A stretch of DNA of 64,000 bases from Streptococcus pseudopneumoniae. Lineage in GTDB: Bacteria; Bacillota; Bacilli; Lactobacillales; Streptococcaceae. Made by a program: the position numbers and the translations under genes. Numbering within the stretch: position 1 is the first letter of the stretch; every line of letters begins with the position of its first letter. Shown one piece after another: positions 1 to 10,700 of the stretch. Below the pieces are notes generated by a model. The model did not search any database. It saw only the letters and a list, made by a program, of their open reading frames with translations, and was not told the origin of the DNA. The stretch spans positions 1-64,000 of the forward strand of contig NZ_JUPG01000181.1 in assembly GCF_001074825.1 (NCBI RefSeq), in the 5' to 3' direction.

Positions 1-27
1 CATCATAAGTTAATTTCATAATAAAAA

Positions 28-68
28 CACCCCAAAAGTTAGATTTTTTCTGTCTAACTTTTGAGGTG
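28..68 (-). terminator. Strong hairpin terminator downstream of bgaA, possibly an IS end
   Basis: Arms 28-43 and 53-68 pair at 15 of 16 positions around a 9-base loop. Read on the minus strand the stem is followed by TTTTTATTAT, which fits an intrinsic terminator about 160 bases beyond the bgaA stop. The arm sequence with the adjoining minus-strand TTGAACTGCACC resembles the ends of streptococcal IS3-family elements, so it may be a leftover IS terminus. That part is from memory and unverified. Nothing else recognisable is seen in 69-229. Confidence 0.7.
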
Positions 69-229
69 CAGTTCAATCAAAACTCTAATACGATGCGTTT
101 TATCCTGCAAGAATCTACTATATTTCTCCTCAAATTGAGGTTCTATATCATAGTAACTCTACTCATTCATCGATTCAATTTTTAATCCTCGATCAATTTA
201 TAAAAATCAGAATGCTTTAGAGATAAAGT

Positions 230-3200
230 CTAATCTTCTTTACGTTTTGTAGCCAATAGTGCTGCTGACAAGGCCAGGCTAACACCTGCTAAGAAGATGG
301 CTGTATCAGATTCTCTCTCACCAGTTTCTGGTAAGCTATTTTGATCTCCTTTGACTGCTGAAGCCTTTCTTTCTGCAGTCTGGTTATTAGCTATGTTCTG
401 TACTGGATGCTCTGTTTTCTCCCGAACTGGTACTTCCTGATTTCCCACTGTTTCTGGAGCAGCGTTATCCTCTGGAAGTTTACTATCTTGAGGCACTCCT
501 GGATTTACCCCGTCTTTAAAGTCAGGCTTCTCATCGACTGGTGCTACCTGATTACCTACAGTTGATTGTTTCCCTTTGTATTCTGAAATGTCGTTAACTG
601 CTCCTTCAACAAAGTTAGCCCCTCCCTTAAATTCAGGGACTTCATTAACCGATGCTTCTACAAAGTTGACCCCTCCTTTGAATTCTGGAACTTCGTTGAC
701 TGGTGCAGGCTCCTCGCCCTTGCTATTTGAAATAGATGGTTTTACTCCTACCTCGATAATGCGGTCTTGAGCCTTTCTTTGTTCAGTATGAACAATAGTT
801 CTAGTAGTTCCCACAACTTGAATATAGTCAACTTTTTCTCCATCTTGTCCTTCAGAAACAACACGACGTTGACCTTGAGCAAGTTCAGGATTTTCACGAA
901 TAACTTCTTTAAATGGAAGCGGAGTCTTTTCAATTTCCAAGCTTGGAGTTTCTGCTACTAAGTTTTTAACTCCTTCTGTCGGAGTTGTTTGGAAGGCTGT
1001 ATTAAAGTGTAAACGATACTCTTTCACAAGATTTCCATCTTTGGAAACAAGACGCACGAGTGTTGGAAGATTGATATTTCCAGGATTCACAACTGTGACT
1101 ACTCCATGTCCACTAGTTGTCGCAGTAACTTTTGGTTGGGAACTCATTGCTGTTAGTGTATAATCTGTCACATTTGGATCAAAGTTTTCCAATGCTTTTC
1201 CATCAACCGAAATAGTGGCTGATGGTGTTTCCACTTCTGATCCTTTGCCTGTAGAGTAGGCTGTAAATTCTACAACTGCCAAACCATTAGTAGTAGACTT
1301 ACGAGTCATACGTGCTCGAATGGCTGTCGTTTGAATCGGATCAAAGTTAAATTCTATTGGTTTACCAGCTACGATTTCTCCAGAAGCTTTGTAAGGGATT
1401 GATACCCAATTTTCTGCCTTGTTGAATGGATGGTCAGCATTTTCTTCGTAACGAGAAATCGTACTTGGTTCTGTAAAGGTAGGACCAATATATCTTTCTA
1501 GAACCATTTTCTCTGGAGCATCTGTTCCACTATCTTTAAAGAACTGAATAGCTACTTTTCCAATGGATTGAGAGGTAATTTTTCCATCCTTCTTAAAGAG
1601 TAGGCCGACAGAAGTTTCTTGATTTTTCGGAGTACGAGACCAGTTTGTCCAACGTCCATCTTCATTGTATTTTCCATCATTGATATAGAAAATTCTATCA
1701 TGTGAAGCTGCTTGTGTATCGTTCGTTGTCGAAGCAAAGGCTTTAGAATCCGTTTCATTGTTGCTTGGATTTTCTGACAGAACTTGGTTACCTTTAGCTA
1801 CAACTGTCACCTGTATTTTAGTTGTTAGATTTGTACCAATGACATGACCAGTTACTTCAAAACTTCCCTCCTGTTCTGTCGCATGTTCAGGAATGACATC
1901 CCATTGAACTGCAAGGTTAGCCTTAACCCAGCCAGCTTGTGAAGGATAATAGACTGTCACTTCAGCAGGCAATTGAAGTTGATCACCAACATTCAGGGTC
2001 TTGGCACTATTTTCTGCAGCTGCTGGTTGTGTTGACTCTTTTTCGTCATCACGGAAGATACGATATTCTTTAAGAACAGTTCCATCCTCAGCTTTCAAGA
2101 TAAGACGTGTCGCACCTTTTTCACTTGTTGCAGGAACAACTGTCACCAAGCCATTGTTGCTTGCTGTTGCAGTGATTTCTTTGCTAGATTGAGGAATATA
2201 GTAATCAGTCTTAGATGGATTAAAGTGTTCAAGATCCTTTCCATCTACCTTGATAGAAATCTCTGAACTTGTAGAGCTCACTACCTTATTTCCAAGGACA
2301 GTTAGCTCTGTCAAACCAATACCAGCAGTTCCATCTGCTTTCTTCATGCGCATACGAACAGCATAGGTTTCTACCTTATCAAATGTAAAGTGGTTGGTTT
2401 TACCTGCAGATAATTGTCCAGGAGCTTTGAGGTGTTCCACCTCTTTCCAGTTAGCTGCATTATTAAATGGATGGTTGCTATCACGTTGAGCATTATTGAC
2501 ATCATTCGGAAGATCTGGAACTTCTTGACCGACATAGTATTCAATAACATATTCTTTTGGAAGACCAATCGCTCCATCAGTATAGAAATCAACTGAAAGA
2601 TTATCAACAAAGCGCTTGGTCAAATCACCAGAGTTTCCAAACAAGATTGATGCCCAGTCATTATCAGTATTTGTTCTCCAAGTAGTCCATCTATTTTTAG
2701 CATCTGTAGGCGTTCTTGACACAGTCAGGTCGTTCAAAGCATTAGCTGAATCATCCCCTCCTGTATTAGATACAATAGCTGCTGGCAATTGTGAACCTGT
2801 CCATTGTTTAGAGATATTATTTCCAGCAACCACTTGACTAGAAACACGGACATGAGCCTTGGTGGTCAGATTGCTACCAACTAAATGACCATTGATTTCA
2901 TACACCCCTTCAGTTTGACTAAAGTTAGCTGGTACCTGATCCCAAACCACATCTTTGTAGATAGTGGTTCCATTAGAATGGTAAGCACGTACACTAGCTG
3001 GCAATTGAACTGTCTCACCCTTAGGAAGAGTAAGGCTTATTTCCTCTGCAACTTGCAAGCCTTCAACCGTCACCGTTGCTTGAGCCTCAATATCTGTACC
3101 TTCTACATGTCCTTTAAGGGTAAAGCTATGATAGTGCCCCAATTCTTTTTCAGCTACTTTGTCCCAAGTTACAGCTACCTTACGAGGCAAGCCTTTATCA

Positions 3201-6200
3201 AATTCTGCTCCAACTTGACTAGGTAAATTAGGTTGCTGATTGATATCGGTAGAGATAGAAACTGGATGAAGTTTGACAATTTTCTTCTCTACTTTATTTT
3301 CTTTAATCACCAATTCAGTTGCGACAGATTGCGTTTTTTCTGTTTGATTGTCAATACGAGGAGTTAGAGCAACACGACCCTTAGTATAGAGCAACAAGTT
3401 CTGTCCATTCACTTCAAGATGACCACCATCAGCTGACTTGGCTTCCAAGTGGACATCTGACGCTGCAAATTCCGTCTGTGAACCATCCTCATAATGCCCA
3501 ATCACATGATAAGGGAGAACTTGATCTTCTGTTGCTTTCTCTTTTCCTTCAACGCTTACTTCCAAACGAGTCAAAGCAGGTGCTTCCTTCACGAATTGAA
3601 TCAAGTAAGTTTGAACCAAGTCACCCTTCTGGTCACTCAAAAAGACAGAAGCCTGATAACCATTATCAGCAGAAGCTTGCTGAACTGTTACCTGATAGCC
3701 TGTAGTCTGTGCTCCAACACTTGGGATTTTAGCACTGTAAGGAAGGGATACTCGGTAATAAGTCTTTCCAGGCTCAAAGTTTTCAAGAGTCTTATCTCCA
3801 ACCGTGAGACCTGTAACAGTACTTTCTGTTTCCTTGTTGCTTGCGATAAAGGTTGCAGTTACTTCACGATCGTCATCTGTCAATTTACCAGTTGCTTCAG
3901 TTCGTCCACCTTCTTTAGTCAAGGCGGCAGGATCTTTCAAGGTCCAAGACACAACATCTGTATCAATCAAGCTGCCATCTGACAAAACAGCAGTAACCGT
4001 TTTATCCAAATCAGCTGCCGTTGTACCAACTGGAACTGTCGCTACCTTAGGCAACCACTTATCAAGTGCAACTACCTTGACAAGGGCTTCAGCCTTAGCT
4101 TCGAGACCTTCTACATTACCAAATACTTTTTTCTCACCTGCACTTGTAAGCAAGTCAGATGGCACTTTCCAAGTCACATCTTTTTCTTCAACACTACCAT
4201 CACTATAAATAGCTGTTACTGTTCGTGGTAATTCAGGAGTGGTACTCACATCAGTTGTGGCCTTCACAGGAGCATAGGCTATAAAGTGACGGTTTTCTTT
4301 CTTACCAGACACGGTTGCAACTGTTGCACTATCAGATGTTAAACCAGCAGAATCTGCATAAAGAGTAAATTTACCTTCTTTTTCTGTTGATTTTACAATG
4401 ACAACCCCTTTACCATTGAAGGCACGTCTCTGCCATGTTCCATCTGCTTGAGCTTTGTAGCGTTCACGACTAGCTTGTTCTCCATTATCCACACCAACGA
4501 TTTGTCCCTGACCATGAAGATTGAAATGAACAAGATTGTTAGCTGTAGGAACCACATTACCATCGCCATCAACAATTTCGTAATGGATGTAAGATAAATC
4601 TTTACCATCTGCTGTGATAACATGCTCTTCTTTAGTCAGACGAACTCTTGCTGGCTCCCCAGCAGTTGTCACACTATCACGCGCAATTTCGTTGCCATTT
4701 TCATCTCGAGCAATCGCAGTCAGTGTGCCTGGTTGGTATTTCACAAGCCACTCAAGATACAATTCACTTGGTTTAGCCCCCTCATGATATGGACGTCCAT
4801 CTTCTGTCGTTTTCTTAGTAAATTCCTTTTTACCAAGTGACTCTCCATTTAAGAACAATTCGACACTTGCTGCATTTGAGAAGGTACGAACCGGAACCTT
4901 TCCATCGACCAGCATCTTACGATCCCTAAGTGTCTCATCAGTCCAGTTCCAATGTGGTAAAATTCGGACAGTTGGTTTTTCTTTAGCACTATACCATTCA
5001 CTACGGTAAAGGTAAAAATCATTCTTGGGTAAACCAGCCGTATCGATGATACCAAAGTAAGAACTTTTTACGGGTGTATTATCTTGGTTGTGCCATGGAG
5101 TTGGCTCACCGATATAGTCAATTCCTGTCCAGATAAATTGTCCAGCATAGCCAGCATGATCACGGTCAAAAGTCCATGACTCAGTAGCTGTTCTTCCCCA
5201 TCCAACACGATCATTACCATAGTCAGATTGTTCATAGTGACGATTTGGACGGTTATCATGTCCAAGGATTTGAGCAGGATTGTAATAAGAATCACGCGTT
5301 CTAGTAGCTGAAGAAGTTTCAGAACCATAGATGAGCCAGTCTGGATGAGCTCTACGAACAGCTTCATAATTACGCTCTCCATAGTTCATACCCACAGCAT
5401 CCATGATTTCTGCAACTTTCAAGAAATCACCTGTAGACGCACGACTAAATTTATTTTCACCCATGGTTACGTAACGCTCGGTATCAATCGCTTTGATAAC
5501 AGCCTTCAAACGTTTAGCAGTTTCAATAGAACGAGGACTACCATTCGCTTCATCTACCTCATTTCCAAGAGACCACATCACAATAGACGGATTGTTCTTA
5601 TCACGTTCTACCATTGTCCTAAGATCAAAATCAGACCACTTCTCTCCCTTCTTAGCCTCGGGATGAGTTGCATCTTGATCAAAGAAGCGTCCATAGTCGT
5701 AAGTCTTCTTGCCACCATACCAGGTATCAAAAGCCTCCTCTTGAACCAAAAGTCCTAGACTCGCCGCAGCATCTAGCAACTGAGGGCTCGCCGGGTTGTG
5801 AGTGGTACGAATGGAGTTCACTCCCATATCTTTCAGAAGTTTTAATTTACGATAAGTAGCCTTATAGTTCTCTTCTGCACCCAAGGCTCCATTGTCATGG
5901 TGAATACTTACCCCATGGAATTTCATTCTCTCACCATTGAGAGAAAATCCTTCCTTAGCTGTCCAGTTAAAATAACGGTAACCAAATGTATCTTCTGTTA
6001 CATCAACTAACTGGCCTTCTTTATAGACTTTTGTTTTTAGAACATAAAGTTGAGGATGGTAACTTTTCGTTGTCCAAAGAGTTGGCTGATTAACCAGGAT
6101 ATTCTGATTAAATTGTGCTGTTTCATTTTCTGCCAAACTCTTAGTTTCAGAACGAACTAGTTCTGAAACAGCTTTACCCTCCTTAGTGAAAATCTGTTGC

Positions 6201-7405
6201 TCCACAAAGACATTAGCAGCTTTTTTATCTGTATTTTTAATCTTACTTTGAACTTGTGTTTCAACATTGCTATTTTTTTGTTCAGCTAATTTTGGTGTTG
6301 TAATGTGGTTCCCATTTTCCGCAACATGGACTTTATCACGATAACTAAGGGTTACATCACGATAAATCCCACTACCAGAATACCAACGACTACTTGGTTG
6401 CTTATTGGTCACTTGAACGGTAATGGAATTTTCACTGCCATCCTTGTTCAAAAATTCTGTAATATCATAAGAAAAATGATTGTAACCACTTGGATAATGG
6501 CCTACAAATTTACCATTTACATAAACCTTAGAATCCATGTAAACACCATCAAAATTGATACGAACATCCTTGTTCTTGTCTGCTTCATTCAATGTAAAAG
6601 TCTTACGATACCAAGCTGTTCCACCATTTAACTGACCACCTTCGTTGCGAGCAGGAGACTTGTGATCGAAGTCAAAATAAATACTCCAATCGTGTGGAAG
6701 ATTCAATTTAGACCAATCATGAACATCCACATCTTTTTTTGAAAAATCTCCTTGGGCGTTTAGTTTAAAGTACCAATCTTTATTGAAGTCTTGTTTTCGA
6801 TCTGATAATAGCTGCTTCTCTTTTTCAACATCCGCTTTACTTGACTCTTTAGAAAGCGCTTGCGTTTTTTCAGAAGAAGATTTGAGATCTGCAGTCGGTT
6901 TTACCTGATCCTTTTCTGAAGTTTTCTTAGCATCCTCTTTTACATCTGTTTCAACTGCTGCTGTAGATTTCGGACCATCTTCCACAGTCTTTGGTTTTGT
7001 CTCTTCAGATTTTTGCTTCTCCTCAGCTTCGTTTCCTTCTCCTACTTTATTCGGAGTTTCAACTTTAGGACCAGCTAATTCATGACTGCCCTCGTTAACA
7101 GGTGTAGTAGTTTCAGTATCCTTAATCTCATTTTCTTCTGCTACTTCAGATTTTGGCTTTACAAACTCATGTCCACCATTCTCATCAGCCTTTGCGATAG
7201 CAGCTGCCACATCATCAGGAAGCTTATCTAAAGGTTGGGCTTGATGAACCGTTGTTTCTTCTGTTTGAGTATTGGATGAAGCCACCTCCTCAGCTTGTAC
7301 AGCTGAAATACCAAATATACTAGCCCCAATCATCACAGATGCCACACCTATAGCAAATTTACGAATGCTATAATGACAACGTTTGTCGAAAAGTCTTTTG
7401 TTCAT
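230..7405 (-). CDS. bgaA: BgaA-type cell-wall-anchored beta-galactosidase (GH2) with two CBM71-like modules
   Basis: Exo-beta-1,4-galactosidase predicted to remove terminal galactose from host N-glycans and mucins at the cell surface. Order of parts: YSIRK signal peptide (about residues 1-40), Lys/Glu/Thr-rich linker to about 200, GH2 sugar-binding and Ig-like domains, TIM barrel from about 485 with acid/base Glu616 (SLGNEV) and nucleophile Glu696 (YGSETSS), several bacterial Ig-like domains, two carbohydrate-binding modules like CBM71 (about 1538-1705 and 1882-2050), short repeats (about 2223-2282), and LPETG at about 2358 with a hydrophobic tail ending KRKED. At 2391 aa it is somewhat longer than pneumococcal BgaA (2233 aa). 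I chose the ATG at 7405 because GAGG lies 6 bases before it; an in-frame ATG at 7417 has only a weak site. A cre-like site and a promoter lie upstream. Confidence 0.95.
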   Translation of the reverse strand: MNKRLFDKRCHYSIRKFAIGVASVMIGASIFGISAVQAEEVASSNTQTEETTVHQAQPLDKLPDDVAAAIAKADENGGHEFVKPKSEVAEENEIKDTETTTPVNEGSHELAGPKVETPNKVGEGNEAEEKQKSEETKPKTVEDGPKSTAAVETDVKEDAKKTSEKDQVKPTADLKSSSEKTQALSKESSKADVEKEKQLLSDRKQDFNKDWYFKLNAQGDFSKKDVDVHDWSKLNLPHDWSIYFDFDHKSPARNEGGQLNGGTAWYRKTFTLNEADKNKDVRINFDGVYMDSKVYVNGKFVGHYPSGYNHFSYDITEFLNKDGSENSITVQVTNKQPSSRWYSGSGIYRDVTLSYRDKVHVAENGNHITTPKLAEQKNSNVETQVQSKIKNTDKKAANVFVEQQIFTKEGKAVSELVRSETKSLAENETAQFNQNILVNQPTLWTTKSYHPQLYVLKTKVYKEGQLVDVTEDTFGYRYFNWTAKEGFSLNGERMKFHGVSIHHDNGALGAEENYKATYRKLKLLKDMGVNSIRTTHNPASPQLLDAAASLGLLVQEEAFDTWYGGKKTYDYGRFFDQDATHPEAKKGEKWSDFDLRTMVERDKNNPSIVMWSLGNEVDEANGSPRSIETAKRLKAVIKAIDTERYVTMGENKFSRASTGDFLKVAEIMDAVGMNYGERNYEAVRRAHPDWLIYGSETSSATRTRDSYYNPAQILGHDNRPNRHYEQSDYGNDRVGWGRTATESWTFDRDHAGYAGQFIWTGIDYIGEPTPWHNQDNTPVKSSYFGIIDTAGLPKNDFYLYRSEWYSAKEKPTVRILPHWNWTDETLRDRKMLVDGKVPVRTFSNAASVELFLNGESLGKKEFTKKTTEDGRPYHEGAKPSELYLEWLVKYQPGTLTAIARDENGNEIARDSVTTAGEPARVRLTKEEHVITADGKDLSYIHYEIVDGDGNVVPTANNLVHFNLHGQGQIVGVDNGEQASRERYKAQADGTWQRRAFNGKGVVIVKSTEKEGKFTLYADSAGLTSDSATVATVSGKKENRHFIAYAPVKATTDVSTTPELPRTVTAIYSDGSVEEKDVTWKVPSDLLTSAGEKKVFGNVEGLEAKAEALVKVVALDKWLPKVATVPVGTTAADLDKTVTAVLSDGSLIDTDVVSWTLKDPAALTKEGGRTEATGKLTDDDREVTATFIASNKETESTVTGLTVGDKTLENFEPGKTYYRVSLPYSAKIPSVGAQTTGYQVTVQQASADNGYQASVFLSDQKGDLVQTYLIQFVKEAPALTRLEVSVEGKEKATEDQVLPYHVIGHYEDGSQTEFAASDVHLEAKSADGGHLEVNGQNLLLYTKGRVALTPRIDNQTEKTQSVATELVIKENKVEKKIVKLHPVSISTDINQQPNLPSQVGAEFDKGLPRKVAVTWDKVAEKELGHYHSFTLKGHVEGTDIEAQATVTVEGLQVAEEISLTLPKGETVQLPASVRAYHSNGTTIYKDVVWDQVPANFSQTEGVYEINGHLVGSNLTTKAHVRVSSQVVAGNNISKQWTGSQLPAAIVSNTGGDDSANALNDLTVSRTPTDAKNRWTTWRTNTDNDWASILFGNSGDLTKRFVDNLSVDFYTDGAIGLPKEYVIEYYVGQEVPDLPNDVNNAQRDSNHPFNNAANWKEVEHLKAPGQLSAGKTNHFTFDKVETYAVRMRMKKADGTAGIGLTELTVLGNKVVSSTSSEISIKVDGKDLEHFNPSKTDYYIPQSSKEITATASNNGLVTVVPATSEKGATRLILKAEDGTVLKEYRIFRDDEKESTQPAAAENSAKTLNVGDQLQLPAEVTVYYPSQAGWVKANLAVQWDVIPEHATEQEGSFEVTGHVIGTNLTTKIQVTVVAKGNQVLSENPSNNETDSKAFASTTNDTQAASHDRIFYINDGKYNEDGRWTNWSRTPKNQETSVGLLFKKDGKITSQSIGKVAIQFFKDSGTDAPEKMVLERYIGPTFTEPSTISRYEENADHPFNKAENWVSIPYKASGEIVAGKPIEFNFDPIQTTAIRARMTRKSTTNGLAVVEFTAYSTGKGSEVETPSATISVDGKALENFDPNVTDYTLTAMSSQPKVTATTSGHGVVTVVNPGNINLPTLVRLVSKDGNLVKEYRLHFNTAFQTTPTEGVKNLVAETPSLEIEKTPLPFKEVIRENPELAQGQRRVVSEGQDGEKVDYIQVVGTTRTIVHTEQRKAQDRIIEVGVKPSISNSKGEEPAPVNEVPEFKGGVNFVEASVNEVPEFKGGANFVEGAVNDISEYKGKQSTVGNQVAPVDEKPDFKDGVNPGVPQDSKLPEDNAAPETVGNQEVPVREKTEHPVQNIANNQTAERKASAVKGDQNSLPETGERESDTAIFLAGVSLALSAALLATKRKED
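553..735 (-). repeat. C-terminal EVPEFKGG-type repeats in BgaA
   Basis: About 60 residues built from recurring units (NEVPEFKGGVN, NEVPEFKGGAN, NDISEYKG) just before the wall-spanning tail. The same unit family occurs near the C-termini of the next two giant genes, so these stretches are related at both protein and DNA level. Confidence 0.8.
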
Positions 7406-7435
7406 TAAAATCCTCATTTCTTTTTCTTGATACTA

Positions 7436-7449
7436 AGTAAGCGTTTACT
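7436..7449 (-). promoter_or_regulatory. cre-like CcpA site upstream of bgaA
   Basis: The 14-mer AGTAAGCGTTTACT (minus strand AGTAAACGCTTACT) is a near-palindrome that fits the catabolite-response consensus TGWNANCGNTNWCA except at the two outer bases. It lies 31 bases before the chosen bgaA start and downstream of the predicted promoter, a roadblock or repression position. Confidence 0.7.
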
Positions 7450-7515
7450 TTTTAGAAAAAATAACCTCCTTCAGAATACACAACTAAGCATCAAGTTTGT
7501 TTTTTATATATATTG

Positions 7516-7544
7516 AATATATCAAAATGAACAAAAAATTGCAA
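7516..7544 (-). promoter_or_regulatory. Predicted bgaA promoter
   Basis: Minus strand TTGCAA (7539-7544), 17-base spacer, TATATT (7516-7521). It would give a leader of about 100 bases containing the cre-like site. The 7406-7761 gap otherwise holds only the terminator at 7647-7709; I see no further gene. Confidence 0.55.
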
Positions 7545-7646
7545 TCTTTTTTATGATTTTAATATAACAAAAAATATTGAGGCCGCATCCTATAACGAGA
7601 AGCTTAACAATGGATAAAGAATCTGGTCCAAAACTATCAACTATTC

Positions 7647-7709
7647 AAAAACCACACAGTGTTGCTTTCAGCTTGATGATGCTCAATACTGAAATCACTG
7701 TGTGGTTTT
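7647..7709 (-). terminator. Long hairpin terminator after the GH20/GH84 gene
   Basis: Outer arms AAAACCACACAGTG and CACTGTGTGGTTTT enclose a loop with a smaller inner stem (TTTCAG/CTGAAA). On the minus strand a TTTTT run follows, so it terminates the gene ending at 7762, about 50 bases past its stop. Confidence 0.8.
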
Positions 7710-7761
7710 ATTGTGACATTAATGTTTATCCAGGATTATTGAATAACTCTTTTTCGAATTC

Positions 7762-10700
7762 TTAATCCTTTTTCCCTCTTTTGACAAAAGCGGCAGAGAG
7801 AACTAGTCCAAGACCACCTAACAAGGCTAAAGTAGCTGATTCTTCTCCACCTGTTGCTGGAAGTTGATCTTTAACTTTAGCAACCGATGTTTGTGGTTGT
7901 TCTTGTTTTTGTGCTTGATCTGTTTTCACTGATGCACTTGCAAATTCATCGGACTTTTCAACAGTAGTTTCAACATCACTATTGCCACTGCTCATCTTAT
8001 CTCCATCGACTTTATCAACCGAATCTTTCAAGTTTTCCTCTGTTGGAGTGGCTTGAGGGCTTGCTGTTTCTTTATATTCTGGGACTTCATGGACAGCTGC
8101 TTCAGTGCCATTTACGCCACCCTTGAAGTCTGGGACTTCTACTACTGGTGCTGGAAGCTTGTCTGCTTTTTCAATAGCTTCAGTATACTCGGGAACTTCA
8201 TGGGTAGCTGCCTCAACTGCATTAACACCACCTTTAAATTCTAGTGCTTCTACTACTGGAGTTACGCCATCTCCTGCTGTTCCAATGGCTTGAGTGTATT
8301 CTGGAACTTCATGAACAGCTGCTTCGACACCATTTACGCCACCCTTGAAGTCTGGGACTTCTACTACTGAAGCTGGTTCATCTCCCTTACTTGTAGTTGG
8401 AGCTGGTTTGGCTGGTTCTTCTGGAAGTTCTTGGTGGAATGTCGTCATTTCGTAGAACTCTGGTTTACCTCCTTCCCAAACAAGTTTCACATCCAATAAT
8501 GGAGATTTATCTCGGACAGCAAATGTTTGGAAGCTTGAGGTAATCTCACCTATTTCTGACCAAGAATCTCTTTTATCTGATTTAAGAGTTCGAGCCAATA
8601 CTCGAGCCTTCACTCCTTGCGGAAGACTTGAAACAAGTCGGATATGGTTCACATCTGTCGGTTCTGACAAGTGGTAGACCAGCTCACCTTGTTCTTTCTC
8701 AGCTTTATAGCTAGTCAATACCTTACCATCTACGAGGTTGGTGTAGAGGTTACCTTGGCTTTCACCACTGTTTCCTTGAACAGTTGGATCATTAATCGGT
8801 TTCACAAATTCACCATCATTGATCACCAACTCAGTGAAGCCTACAAAACGAGCATTATAGTCTGCTGTATATAGAACACGGAGATAGTTGGCTTTAACTG
8901 GGCTTGAAAGTTCACCCTCGATGTAGCGGTTTCCTGGCATCTTAGAATCATGTGTCCAGCCATCTGTCAAGGAATCATCACGTGTTTCATTAGCAACACC
9001 GTCACCAACTGTCACAAGATCTGTCCAAGTCTTGCCATCTTGACTGACTTGAATCTTACCATCACGAAGATAATTTTGAGTGCCGTCTTGAATGTAAGCT
9101 CTAATTTTCTTGATTGCACGTTCGCTACCAAGTTTCAAGGTGATATGACCATCTTTACGCGCATAGTCTGAAAACTCTACAAAGTTATTGTAAACTCCAT
9201 CGAACAATTGATCCAAGTTCTTAATCTTACGGACATCATTTCTACCGTATGTTGGATGGATTCCCATTGATGTCGAATCAAGTGTGGTTGGTTGAACTTC
9301 TTTTGTCTGAACAAGTAGAGAGGTTGCTGTTACTGCTTGTTCTTGATCAGTCTTGTTGACCAAGCGAACATAACGTACCAAGGACTTATCTGTCACTTGA
9401 TCAGCTGGATACCATTCTTGAGCATTTGGAGAGTATTCCAAATTGAGGGATGGATTTTCTGTACCAACTGCTTGAATGAGTTCAGCTTGGTGAAGACGAT
9501 CAAGTTTCATACCCAAGTAACTCTTAGCTGGAAGTTTTGTTCCGCTCGGAATTTGCATATTATAACGGCCTAGGCTATCATCAACTGGAGTTGACTTCAA
9601 GTTTTCAACGTTTGTATCAGTCAATTGGCTATTGCCTGAACGTGTTTCAACAGAGAAATCAGCGATACGCCACCATAAGTTGATGTTCTTAGTATTGCGA
9701 ATACGGACATAGCGAGCTGAAATTGGAGTTTCGATTTCTTTGGTTTGCTCACCAGTCAAGCGATCCAATTCTTGCCATGAGTTACCATCTGCAGAATATT
9801 CAAGAACACCTTCTGCCAATTTATCTCCTGAACCTTGGTGGAGACGAACCTTAGTCACAGGTTTGACTTCGCCTAAGTCTAGTTGTACCCAACTATTTAC
9901 TGGAGTTGTATCAGTTCGATCAGCATTCGCAAGCATGGCTTCAGTATTGTCACGTCCGTCTGTAATCTGACCAACTGTTGTGTTGTACTTGTACATAAGA
10001 TTTGGACTAATCGTCACAGTAGCTGGCTGTTTAGCACGAGTAACTTCCACAGGGCGGTTAACAGCAATTTCTCTTATAGCAAACCAAGTATTATCACGAT
10101 CTGAAGTCGCAATCATTCGAACAGCTTTGGCACGAATATTGAGTTTTTCATATTTAATAAGAGATTCATTTCCAGTGTAGCTTGGTTCTGAAAGTGTTAC
10201 CCACTCATCATTTTCATTAAGATACTCAACCTTAGCATTGTTAAAGGTATCACGAGGATTTGCTTGAGTTCCCATTGCAAAGGTCAAGTTTTGGAGTGGA
10301 ACAGCTTTGTTAAATTTCAAACCAATGTAATCACCAGTCTTGATACTGTTTGGTGATTTGATTAATGCATGAGTTCCCAAATCTCCATCAGTTACCTCAG
10401 CAAGTCCGCCTTCTACACCTGTACGGTTTGTGATAAAGGTACTAATCACTTGATCAGGATGCAAGGCTTTTTGAACTTCTGTTGCCAAGATTTCACGCAG
10501 TCCAAGCAAGAATGGACGGATATGTTGAACACCCAACTCAGCTCTTTCATCATGGTCTACATAGTGGAAGGTATAAGTTTGAGACTGTTCATATAGTTTC
10601 AATCCATTATAGTAGCTATCCCAAAGTTTTGCAGAGTCATTTGTAGCAATAGCTTCTGTACCATCAAGGAGAGCACTCAAGGCATCCATTTGGTCAATGG

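Noticed and set aside
2885-4208. Several plus-strand frames of 75-162 codons opposite bgaA
   Set aside because: Antisense shadows of the Ig-like domain region; composition not protein-like.
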